Origin: Desarmillaria ectypa
Lineage: Eukaryota; Basidiomycota; Agaricomycetes; Agaricales; Physalacriaceae
NCBI GenBank assembly: GCA_030407005.1
Contig: JAUDYN010000007.1
Coordinates: 2,604,001-2,668,000 of the forward strand
DNA length: 64,000 nucleotides
Direction: 5' to 3'
The notes beneath the pieces are model-generated. The model was not told where the DNA came from. It did not search any database and was given only the letters and a program-made list of their open reading frames with translations. Positions 48,901 through 58,448 of this stretch are shown here, one piece after another. The first letter of the stretch is position 1. Every line of letters starts with the position of its first letter. The position numbers and the translations under genes are program-made.

Positions 48901-48964
48901 ACGTACCGACAAGCACATAATTGTAGGATTGAGAAACACTATCGTTCACAGAGATAAAAGGCAT
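45912..48964 (-). CDS. GMC oxidoreductase (aryl-alcohol-oxidase/choline-dehydrogenase-like)
   Basis: FAD-dependent oxidoreductase. I assemble 24 exons within 3,053 bases; they sum to 1,875 nt, giving 624 aa, a normal length. The FAD motif GGGTAG (residues 20-25) has its first three glycines encoded mostly by an 8-nt microexon (48839-48846). Then LVLEAGG, GKVLGGSSAINF, a 12-nt exon at 47834-47845, LKTPHLLELSGIG and LPVGENVQEH. The C-terminal catalytic block is TWHTVGTASMLPRDKGG (His561, its codon split by an intron) and SIAPMQVSAHTQ (His604). The likely start MPFISVNDSV lacks a clear signal peptide, so it may be intracellular. Alcohol substrate unknown. No frameshift remains once all introns are placed. 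Confidence 0.9.
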
Positions 48965-50577
48965 GGTTTGCAGAGTCGAGGTCAAATTAGCGTGAAAGTG
49001 ATGGGAGGGGATAGAGCTTCCCATACAAAATGGCGAGCTTATTTGGCCCGCGAAAGTACGTTTGGAGGGAAATGTTGAAACCCCACGCGCGTTCCTTTTG
49101 CTAGTTCAGTCCATATGCGCAGTCTGGGCATTCCAATTTTTGCAAGCGGATTGAATCAAAGGCAAATACATCAAATGATCCTAAGATCGTATCAGAAATC
49201 AGAAAGGGCGAATGAAGCAAAGGGACGCGAGGATTTAAGTTTGACAACGTGGGCCATTCTAGGTTTTGCCAGTGAGAAACAACGGGCAACCTGTCGAATT
49301 TTAATTAATGCGATTGTCAAATCCTTCGATAAATTTCATTTGCCCGAGAGAAGTTCTGCATCGCACTAAAATTTAAGTATTTTTACCCATAAATACGATA
49401 TTCAAAGTTTCCTTTCAGTATTTTTGTAAATAAAAAAAGACGTATAAATATTTGGAACTTTTCACTGTAAATTTTGCAGAAAACAGTGAGGAATCAAAAA
49501 TATTTTTGGTACTTTGTTCAGTAAAAAAAATTATGAAAAAGCTATGCATATTTTCTATGTATTCGTAGATAAAAATACATTGTCTTTCATCCAGTGCTGC
49601 TCATCCACTGTAATTTCTTTACGTTGGCAACTCCGGCATCGCCGGAGCTGTACCATCAAAATCCCGAGTACCGTGTCCATCCAATCTTCAGCTTACATGG
49701 CAAGCTCCTGCTCACTCCAAGCCCAGCATATTCGCCAGAATTTTGGAAAAAAGATGCTACAGAAGCATCAAAACATGATCTAAGAACATGCCCAGTATAA
49801 ACTATCAGGGTTTTTATTTCCCTACTTAACACTACATGGAAATTTTAATTCTTAGGCTAAAATATTGAGTTCTCTAACTTTATTTTTTCTAATAACTTGG
49901 CTAAAATATAGAAAGATTATCTGGAATATTGTTTCAATATTCTTATTTATCGGGGAAATATTGAAACTTTCCCAAATATTTCAGAAAATATTTAAAATAT
50001 TATCTCAATATTATCGTTGAATTTATCAAATAAATAAATAGTTATAAAATTCAATATTTCAGACAAAAATATTATGCAGTGTAACTGATTCGCGGAACCG
50101 TCGGGGTTCCATGTTTGTGGATCTGCAGGACAAAATACTAACCCCCATACGATTCTATTACGAGAGTATACATAGATCGGCAGATCTGTCACTTGAATAT
50201 TGTATGCTTCTTCGGGTGTAAACTGTACATCCCTGACACCCTAACGCTGTCTTATTGGTGGGGAACTCAGGATACTCTTCCCTAGCATGGCCACAGGATG
50301 TTTCCCTTCATGAGATCGATTTCATTTGGCGCGCTATCGCTGCGGCGTGTACCTGTATGCGCCAAAAACGGAGTCAAAAGGCAGCGTGACCCTGAATGGT
50401 CCAATGTTTTAGGGTTCAGATTCCCTTGCTACCAGTCGAATGGAAATTTATCACCGTAGTCCATGTAGTTCCCTGGTGAAGGGATATCCGAGCGGAATGT
50501 GACAAGGTCTCAACCATGCCTTGACGAAGTTTTCTGTTTAAATGACCGCCAGTCGACTCTCCCCTCACCTAGTGAAC
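48965..50577. other. Gap between GMC gene and DUF6534 gene
   Basis: 1.6 kb holding the divergent promoters of the two neighbours and the AT-rich patch listed separately. An open frame at 49594-49800 (PASPELYHQNPEYRV in part) has no recognised family. No other coding signal. Confidence 0.5.
49370..50080. other. AT-rich patch
   Basis: Two strongly AT-rich blocks, about 49370-49570 and 49800-50080, full of AATATT, AAATATTT and AATAAATA words, enclose about 200 bases of ordinary composition (49600-49800). The change from the surrounding sequence is visible by eye. It could be an inserted element, an organelle-derived piece or a mutated repeat. Confidence 0.65.
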
Positions 50578-51979
50578 ATGTCGGATTCCTCTAACAAAAT
50601 TCCCGCTGGCGTCGGGGTGTTGTGAGTACACGACCAATATCTTTTTTATCACCTGCCACTCATTCCAATTTGATCAGAACAGGTGCTGTGGTAGGTGTAG
50701 GGATTTGTGAGGCTTGTACACGTCGCCTCATTTCATTCTGCAGTTTTTCGGCAACCTTTTCAATTGGGGGCTCTTTGGATGTCTGGTGGTCCAAATATGT
50801 GGGTCTTTCAGAATCGTTGCATGCGTAACTCTTCATGAGGGTTTGGATCAGATTTTTACTATTTGAATTGCTCTACGGACAGACTTGTGATTCGGGGTCT
50901 TGTCGCGTTCACACTTGCTCTCGAAATTGTTCAGACAATATTGGTGACCCATGACGCTTTCATAACGTTCTGCTCGCAATGGGGCACACCGAGCGCACTT
51001 CTACGGGTCGGTTATATCTGGCTCACCTTGCCGATATTTGGGTCTTTGAGTGGGTGAAATTTTACAGCCGTTATATGTTCCCGGTCGTTTATCTTCTTCA
51101 GTGAGCTTTGTCGCGCAATCATTCTATGCATGGCGGCTTCGTCTTTTGGCTAAAACATTTTGGCTTCCTGCGATTATCGTCCTGGTAAGCTGATTGTCTA
51201 TGTCATGAGTGTCGCTGTGCCTACTTCTCTGCAGATCTCCCTGATACAATTTATCGCTGGTATTATAACAGGAGTAATTGTGATAGGTATAAATGATGTG
51301 AGGGAGCGTGCGTGTTTTTGCCTTGGGTTTCTTCGTATTACTCACTATCGAGTCATTGACAGTGTCCAAGTCATTCGAAGTTGCTTCGGTACGATTGAAT
51401 AAAGAACCAAAAATCATCAACTCATCGCTTATACTGATAGGTCTGGCTCGCGGGAACAGCATTATGCGATGTCATCATCGCAGGGTCCATGGTGTTCTTC
51501 CTATCAAAATCTAAGACCGGCTTCCACCGGACAGACATGCTCCTTACACGAATCACCATCATCACCCTCGAAACTGGGCTTGCCTCTGCCGCAGTAGCCA
51601 CACTGGACATGATACTGTTCCTCAAGTTCCGGGACGAAAATTGGCATCTCTGCACTGCGATCATGTTATCGAAGCTCTACGCAAACAGTTTGCTTGTGGT
51701 GAGGACAATGATATCTCTATGGCTAGTATAATGTCATATATTCATTCACTCATGCAGGTTCTTAACTCGAGGAGACGCATAGTTACTCAAACATTCAGTG
51801 ACTCAGACAACTTGTACTCCATGGGTCCTCTGGGATCGTCAATTAGGATCGCTAATAGACCACATGCTATCAACGTCTCGGTATCTCGAGAAGTTCATGG
51901 CGACTCCGGGGCCATCCATGTTCCAATGGGTAATCTTGATATAAGGGACGTCTCAACAGCCAGTTCATCCAAAGGATAA
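50578..51979 (+). CDS. DUF6534-type seven-helix membrane protein
   Basis: Membrane protein of a family very common in mushroom genomes, function unknown. Nine exons (50578-50621, 50678-50690, 50744-50798, 50852-51049, 51102-51184, 51235-51286, 51363-51388, 51441-51698, 51758-51979) sum to 951 nt, giving 316 aa. The second exon is only 13 nt. Helices are seen at FFGNLFNWGLFGCLVVQIY, GLVAFTLALEIVQTILVTHDAF, VGYIWLTLPIFGSL, FWLPAIIVL, FIAGIITGVIVIG, then the hallmark VWLAGTALCDVIIAGSMVFF, KSKTGFHRTD and ITLETGLASAAVATLDM. The hydrophilic tail (about 75 aa) is Ser-rich. Convergent with the GH16 pseudogene, 109 bases away. Confidence 0.85.
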
Positions 51980-52088
51980 GTAGGCTTAAACCTACATGTT
52001 AGACACAGAACCATCGTAATTTGACAAGGATTATGGATGATCGTCTGCAGACCTTTTAATGTACGAAATGCATATATTATTGAATGAC

Positions 52089-53025
52089 CTAGCATTCTAC
52101 TTTCACGCTATGAATAAGCGTTCTGATATTATCCGGTGCGTTCTTCCAATCAATAGGTCCTTTAACCCAGGATGTAGAGCTAGCTTCACAACTAGAGTCT
52201 CAAATGCCCATCTGCATTCTTATCTTATGCGTATAATATGTTTTTCCGTCGTTCGTCGAATCCTCTGTTATGGCTTCGTCAAGGCAAGGCACACAAAATG
52301 GCGGAAGCTCACTTTTCTGCACGCTCCGTACTTCATCCCCATCTACGGACCAAGATATCCTGTCCTCATTCTAGTCAATGACGTACGTATGGGTACCGGA
52401 GGCGTCGGTGTCATCATAGCCATGAGTGTCCCAAATATGGGTTCTGAACCAGGCGGCGTCACGAAGAAATTTGTTTGCCAATGATCGACATCACCGCCAA
52501 GAATTTCAGTGTCAATCTCATCTTGACTGTCTAGTTCATACTGTTAGATCTGAGGTCCGCCACGGGATGTCTCTGCTCATAGGACATACCAGAACCTATG
52601 AGAAGCATAGCGGAAACAATACCTGCCACCTTGGGGGTCTCCGCTACAAAAGTCACTTTGCCATGTCTACTCAATGAAAAGTCAGTTCCAGTCCTCTACT
52701 CAAAGCCTAGATCTACTCACGACATAGGCTTGGTAACATTGATAGTAGCTGCCATGCCTACTTTATCATTGATGCCATCTTTGGCTGTAACATCGCCATC
52801 AGGCTTCTGATGCCTCAACTCTACAGCACCGTTCCCGGTGGTGAATGACCCTTTCGGACTAATGGCGATGAAATGCACGTTGCTTGCATCGGAATCTGCC
52901 ATCGAACCTGCAGGAAAGTCTGAATCGAAGGCTTCGCAGTCGTTGTCATCCCGTAGAATAATAGCTAGCGCAGTGGAGAGAAGCACCTGCATCAACAGAA
53001 GGAGCGGAAGGAGGACAGCGAGCAT
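52089..53025 (-). pseudogene. GH16-like glycosidase, pseudogene
   Basis: Mirror-oriented paralog of the intact gene at 57103-58034. The first exon is fine: signal peptide MLAVLLPLLLLMQVLL, then DFPAGSMADSD and INDKVGMAATINV. The second (HGKVTFVAE ... LLIGSG) and the catalytic block DEIDTEILGGDVDHWQTNFF also survive. After PGSEPIFG the frame shifts. In the other frame the homologous YDDTDASGTHTYVID is interrupted by TAG, and DEVRS follows. The C-terminal part, RMQMGI then SWVKGPIDW and ending HSVKVEC, contains a TGA where the intact copy has Trp. At least one frameshift and two nonsense changes, so it is dead. Intron positions match the paralog where they can be compared. Confidence 0.85.
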
Positions 53026-53327
53026 ATTATTTTGGCGATACCAGATCGTCTTTAGCCTTGACTTCCTCTGCACCAGGCAGATTCGGCTTCTTGAGTTGTA
53101 AAGGTCCGCAATGAAAACGAGATATGCGCGCAGCGTTGATAAGAGGCTGGGAAGGACGTACAGTGCACGCGATGCACCACCTTTTCATATACAACTACCT
53201 TCCAACTGTACTGTCTACTCATCATCTCCGTCATCACTTCTGCTGTGTGGCTGTTGTCCTGGATAGATTAAATTTAAGTACACCTTGTTTAAGTTATCTG
53301 AAATTACATAGGTTTGACCCTTATGGA

Positions 53328-55741
53328 TTATGGTGCCACACCCCGTCCGACGAGGACCATCTCATCGAGAATCTCATCTTTCTCAGTTCGTTTATATGTT
53401 CTTATAGTCTCCCCATAATCTGAAATTTGGTAAACCCGGAATCGGCGATCGAACCTGCTCAAAATAACTTAGAATCGAAAATCTCAGATGAGATGAAGTG
53501 GCTACTTACCCTATCTTTCCGTAACCCGAATACGAGCTGAGCCAATGTTAGCACAGCATCAGGTAGTACAACAAGTCAAATACTCACCCCCCACCCCCGA
53601 AGCACAGCCAAATGCCGTGCACGCGACGGCAATTCTCAGTGACTAGCAATAGTTCAAGGTCAGGAATATAGGCGATGACCGTAGCAAAAGAAATTTGCGT
53701 ACGATGACAATGGCCATTCGCCACAACTTTGACTTCATGCTCAGTTCCCTTCGAAACATGTTCGCTCTCCAATGCGGTCAGCAATGCTTTTTCAAAGAAT
53801 CCATCAGTCCCCTTCGCATTTCCTGCCGCCTCTTCTCCATGGATACCCACATCGAGTGGTTGCCCTGTTCGAGGGTCGGTATCCGCTGGTGTATAGGATT
53901 CAGGTCTATCACAATGTGAGGGGAGCGATGATCATGAAAGATATACAACATACAAAGGAATGTGGAAGAACATGAGGGCGTTTGGTTTGGCTAACTTGGT
54001 CGTTATAGGAGTCACTTGATCTTCTTGTCGCTTGGTCCACGAGTCGCCAAAATCTTTGCCTGTATCAGGTGAAAAGGGGCGTTCTATTGGCGATATTGAA
54101 CCTGTGGGAATCGTACTGCATTAGCATAAACAGAAAGGAGACCGATCGGATAGCATACCCGATTCATGTAAGAACCAATCAATTTGATCCTGCCGTATCC
54201 AGTCGTATGCCGTGGGCATAAACGCTCCCCAGAAGTTGTAGAACCCGTTGGAGTAGGATCCAGAGTCCAAAAAGTATAGAGTCAATAAATGCGTCTTAGA
54301 CCTGTGTATCCATGTCAGCCTTGTTCTATCAAGTAAGTGTGAGAGAAACCCACGCATCCGCACTCAGGACTTTGAGAACATAATTCCCGACGCCATGTAC
54401 GTCCTCCGGTCCCCGCTGAACCAGACTATAAGGTAATGCCTTCATCAACTCTATCTGCTCTTCTCTCCCTGCCCCAACTTCACTATCATGGTTTCCAAAA
54501 ATAGCCGCCCAGGGTATTCCTCTTTCAGTCACAGCCCTAGCAAACTTTGCCAGAGCTGACTTGGGATCCCAAGACGTGCCTTGACCATTAAGCTGATCAC
54601 CACTAAAGACTACAAGGTCAGGCTTCTCCGCATCGATCACCCTTCCCAGCATCGTGGAGGTTAGGTTGTCTGAATTCTCGCAAGGGAAGTCGACGTCCCG
54701 GCACTTGCCTTGGGAGACAGAAAAGTGAAGATCAGCCACCTGCAAGATCTTGAAGTCGCCAGGGTGTGAGAAATGAAGTGGCGGGGCGCGTGGCGGAGAC
54801 TTTACACCGCGGCGGTACGTTAACCAAGTATCAACAGTTCTTCCATTGGCGGGTAGCGTGGGCGGTTGCAACTTCTCGAATCCGTACCACGGAATATCCT
54901 CCCCATACAGAACATCAAGCTCGGTTATTATTTGACTGCGTTCTTCCGCAGTCATAGCACCTGAAGTCTTTCCCACACGATACCATAGGTACATGGGTGG
55001 AACCCCAATAACACCGGCCCGAGCGGAGAGGGAGACCTTACGCCAGCCGTCTTCCGAGCTCAGCTCCTCGTCTTTAGGAAGCAAGCGGATATCAGTGATG
55101 AGATTTATATCTTGTCGTCGTGTCCGTCTGTAGTACAAGCTCTATGCCACACTCAGTCATGCTAGAATAATGTATTTAAAATACTACTCACCAGGTACCC
55201 AGACCAGTATCCTGCTTCTACGTTGAGATTCCTTTCGACGCGGACCCAATTGCCTCTAATAGCATCCTTTTCCGGAGTCGTGTCAGGTGCACAGAGATCT
55301 TCCGCAAACTTGGGGTCAATTACACATCGCGTAAGGGTGATTTCAGACACTAGATACGTGTAAGCTTAGACGATTACGATTAAGCAGGTAGCACATACGG
55401 CCGGTATCGTGAGGCAGTAGCGGTCCCCACACATCCAAAGGGAGACTAGACGAATCGTAAGTTGCGTCGCCTTGGGTGACATTCCACCAATCCACACCGT
55501 CTGGAATGTCCTCGTCGGTGCCGGATGTTGGAGTAGTGGAATTTGCGGCGGCCAAGTCACTCTCCGACATCGATACAATGTCCCATGACTGCCAGCCAAT
55601 TCTTTGCTTTATACCAGGTCCAGGCGTCGGTTGATAGAGAATGAAAACATAAGTGAGCATAAGGGAGAAGCATATTATAGCCATTATGGGGGCACATGTC
55701 GACCTTAGCCCTAGGAAAAGGCGTCTTAGGGAGAAAGCCAT
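53328..55741 (-). CDS. DCR2: DCR2-like calcineurin-type phosphoesterase
   Basis: Metallophosphatase related to yeast Dcr2, which acts in cell-cycle entry (Sic1) and in dampening the unfolded-protein response (Ire1). The ATG (complement of 55739-55741) is followed by a signal-anchor helix at about residues 18-37 (IMAIICFSLMLTYVFILY), so it is a type II membrane protein. Exons 55741-55399, 55349-55192 and 55141-54354 are in phase, and three or more follow. Metal-binding motifs are all present: QVADLHFS, VVFSGDQLNG, AIFGNHDSE and ANGHCHRT. The last exon ends LVGRGVAP. I did not sum the last exons, but all joined frames continue the family sequence. It shares a 220-base divergent promoter with uL23m. 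Confidence 0.9.
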
Positions 55742-55962
55742 GGCGTCTGGGCCAGCCGGAGAGAATGGTTTGTTTGCACGTCGAGTCTTGCTGGCGAAGA
55801 TAGAGGTAGGAAAGAAAGTAGCTCAAGGACGACTACGCCAGGGGTGATGAGCGTGTCTGTATGTGTATGTCACGTGTCAAGGTTTTCTCTCGACAGCGAC
55901 GGTCATCATCGGGTCACGTCGGCAGTGAATTCACCAACACTGCGTACGCCGCCGACAACAAC
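55742..55962. promoter_or_regulatory. Divergent promoter of DCR2 and uL23m
   Basis: 221 bases between two head-to-head starts. Contains a palindromic CACGTG (E-box/CDE1 type) at 55871-55876 within TCACGTGTC, and a second TCACGT at 55914-55919. An upstream in-frame ATG at 55861 could extend uL23m, but the E-box position and the mitochondrial presequence favour the ATG at 55963. Confidence 0.45.
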
Positions 55963-57006
55963 ATGCTAGGGATAGCATTCCGACGTCTCTACTCGACAGG
56001 GCGGCCGACGTCTGAGAAGGGCATCGCCATTCGATCTGCAACGGCAACAACTACTGCTTCCTCTGGCCCAAAAAAAGTGAAGATCAAGCGACCGTCGTCG
56101 GCTATGCCTGAAGCCGCCCTCATCGCCCGGACAGCGTCTACTCCCATTGCTGTTCGAGCCCGCCGCGAGAAAAAATCGGGTCGAGCCATCAAGCCAGGGG
56201 AAACCGACGCAACACTCCTCGGACTCACACCCAGCGACCACGCTCGCTACCTTCGTCGCAAAGCGCAGGGCCTACTTTCTCACAGGGATGGAGACGAGTC
56301 GGAAAAAAAGTGGCATGAGAGACAGAACAAGCAGCGGTCGCGGATTCGTGGTATGAGGACGATCACTCGGGACGGGAAGCAGGAAGTCGAGGTTGTTGGG
56401 CAGACCATCTACCTCCCAAATATCATTTTTCGTCTCGTACGGAATAATACGCCTCCAGGACAACCTTACAACCCCTACGAAGCCACCTTCCGCATCCCGC
56501 TCTCCATTACAAAGACCGATATTCGTTCCTACCTCCTCGCTGTTTACGGCGTGAAGACTACATACATCCGAACCGACATCTACCGCCCTGCCGTTCCCCG
56601 TCGCGGAGCAGCGCAAACCAAGACATCTTACAAACGAGCCGTAGTTGGGCTTGTAGATCCCTTTTACTACCCTCATCGCCTGGAGGAGATGGACGAAAAG
56701 GCAAAGGAGGAAAGGACGAAGAGGCTGGAAGATGCATTCCAAGTCAGCGAGGGCAAAGAGACGCAGAAACTGATGTTCTTGAAGTTGACCCGGGAACTCA
56801 GCTCGAACAACAAGATGAAGAACCCGATGGCTATGACGCGGGCTGCCATATTGGCACGGGTATCGGAGCGGAGGAAGTTACGAGAGAGTATCGTCGAAAA
56901 TGTGGTCGTGGACTGGTGGCAAAAGCGTGCAGATGGACAGACTATTCAGCTGGAGGATCCCAACAAACCCATCTCACCGTCAGCGACTCCACCTACTCCC
57001 TCGTAA
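55963..57006 (+). CDS. MRP20: Mitochondrial large-subunit ribosomal protein uL23m
   Basis: Structural protein near the exit tunnel of the mitochondrial ribosome. A single exon from ATG 55963 gives 347 aa. MLGIAFRRLYSTGRPT is a typical presequence (Arg-rich, then RLYS/T cleavage). The uL23 core is at YLPNIIFRLVRNN, ATFRIPLSITKTDIRSYL, YGVKTTYIRTDIYRP and KRAVVGLVDPFYYPH. Fungal mitochondrial versions carry similar long extensions at both ends. An upstream ATG at 55861 would add 34 residues without changing the core. The stop is 96 bases before the GH16 ATG, a very tight same-strand spacing. Gene symbol by similarity to yeast MRP20. Confidence 0.9.
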   Translation: MLGIAFRRLYSTGRPTSEKGIAIRSATATTTASSGPKKVKIKRPSSAMPEAALIARTASTPIAVRARREKKSGRAIKPGETDATLLGLTPSDHARYLRRKAQGLLSHRDGDESEKKWHERQNKQRSRIRGMRTITRDGKQEVEVVGQTIYLPNIIFRLVRNNTPPGQPYNPYEATFRIPLSITKTDIRSYLLAVYGVKTTYIRTDIYRPAVPRRGAAQTKTSYKRAVVGLVDPFYYPHRLEEMDEKAKEERTKRLEDAFQVSEGKETQKLMFLKLTRELSSNNKMKNPMAMTRAAILARVSERRKLRESIVENVVVDWWQKRADGQTIQLEDPNKPISPSATPPTPS

Positions 57007-57102
57007 CATTTAATTTAATTTTTTATTTTTCTCTTTCTCGGTCACATGACTCGCTGTCAGGCGCGTATTTAAGTTGCTCTCCCTGAGCGCGGTAAAACAG
57101 TC

Positions 57103-58034
57103 ATGTTCACTCTCTCACTCTACGGTCTTCTTCTCGTTCTCACATATGGATGGATGGTTGAAGCGTCCGGCGACTTCAGCTGCAAATCATTTCACACAAC
57201 GTTCCCTTCTGGCTCAGTGTCAAATACTGGTTCAGACTCGCTCTTCATAGCCCTCAGCCCTCAGGAAACCTATGAGACTGGCGATAATGGACTCTCAATG
57301 TATCTGCTCAGACCTGAAGGAACTGTCAAGACCGCCGGCAACGTGAACGACAAAACTGGTAAAGGCGCGACAATCAACTCTACAGAACTCTGCGTGTGCG
57401 TATTTACGCCTTTCCATTGCCCCTCTTTGGTCAAACAATAATAATAGGCATGGGAAACTATCCTTCGAAGTTTCCGCCCCAACGGTTCCGGGCGTGGTCA
57501 CCGCAATCATTCTCATAGGTTCCGGTAAGAACTTGGATTGTGTACCGCCTCTAGCGTCCCCTCATGGTCACTCGTTAGACTCGTTAGACGAGATCGACGT
57601 GGAGCTTCTCGGTGGCGACCCGACCCACTGGTCTACCAACGTCTTCGTTTTCCTACCCGGCGAGAAAGAACCGATGTACAACAAGTACGATTCTACCGAG
57701 CGCGTATCGGACTCCGACGGAAATATTGCCCAAAAGCACACATACTTTATAGACTACAATCTAGAAAGGATTATTTGGGGCATCGATGGCAGGGTCGTAC
57801 GGACACTCAAGAAAGGTCGGTCAATTTCATATGCTGCAGTGAGATTAACCATTGTCACGTTTTGTAGAACAAGCAGGAGAACGTTATCCCAGTCATTGTC
57901 TTCGCATCCAGTTTGGTATTTGGGATGCGAGTGGGCAAAAAGGGACGTCTGAGTGGGCGAAAGGACCTATTGACTGGGGCACGCAGCACGAGAGAATACC
58001 GGCGCACGTTCATAGTATGACACTGGAGTGTTGA
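57103..58034 (+). CDS. GH16-like secreted glycosidase/transglycosylase
   Basis: Secreted protein of the GH16 fold that probably acts on cell-wall glucan or chitin-glucan links. Four exons (57103-57395, 57448-57524, 57579-57815, 57868-58034) sum to 774 nt, giving 257 aa. Signal peptide at residues 1-22 (core LYGLLLVLTYGWM). Then DKTGKGATIN, HGKLSFEVSAP and the catalytic motif DEIDVE, with the two active-site glutamates at about 128 and 132, followed by LLGGDPTHWSTNVFVF. Then QKHTYFIDY, IIWGIDG and IQFGIWDASG, with a C-terminal WAKGPIDW. The DEIDxE motif plus GGDP..W.TN resembles the CRH1-like branch. A pseudogene paralog lies 4 kb upstream in the opposite direction. Confidence 0.88.
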
Positions 58035-58448
58035 GTTTGTGATACAATCCGTTTTCAGAGATGTTTATTTTTGAAGGGTATTCTGTACTATGTCTTTTGT
58101 GATTGTACTTTGGTTATACTATTTTATTCTGATGTATCTTCACTTCAATTTGGCCGACTAGCTTCACCGTCTCGCGCATTTGCCGTTGTCTCTTCTGTTC
58201 CAACACTCACAGCGGAATTCGCACTTAATACTGCTGTGTCGTCAAAGCACCAAGATATCATCAACGTGAGAGTAAACGCCAGCTCGAGCGAGATGAAGTC
58301 CGAAATCTAATGACGCTCTGTAATAATTAAAGAATGATGTGAAAGCAGGAAAGCAGAATACAGCACTATGAAACACTACACAGCTCATGCCGTGGAAGAT
58401 GACACGAAAATAACAGACTCCAAAAGCATATGAAAGTATATCTCGAAA
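58035..58448. other. Convergent 3' flanks of GH16 and BUD6
   Basis: About 410 bases between two stops. T-rich after GH16 and with AATAATTAAAG near 58322. An open frame at 58071-58310 has no motif. No gene is seen. Confidence 0.5.

Noticed and set aside
55861..55962. Upstream ATG for uL23m
   Set aside because: It would precede the presequence by 34 residues and overlap the CACGTG element; the ATG at 55963 gives a standard mitochondrial presequence.
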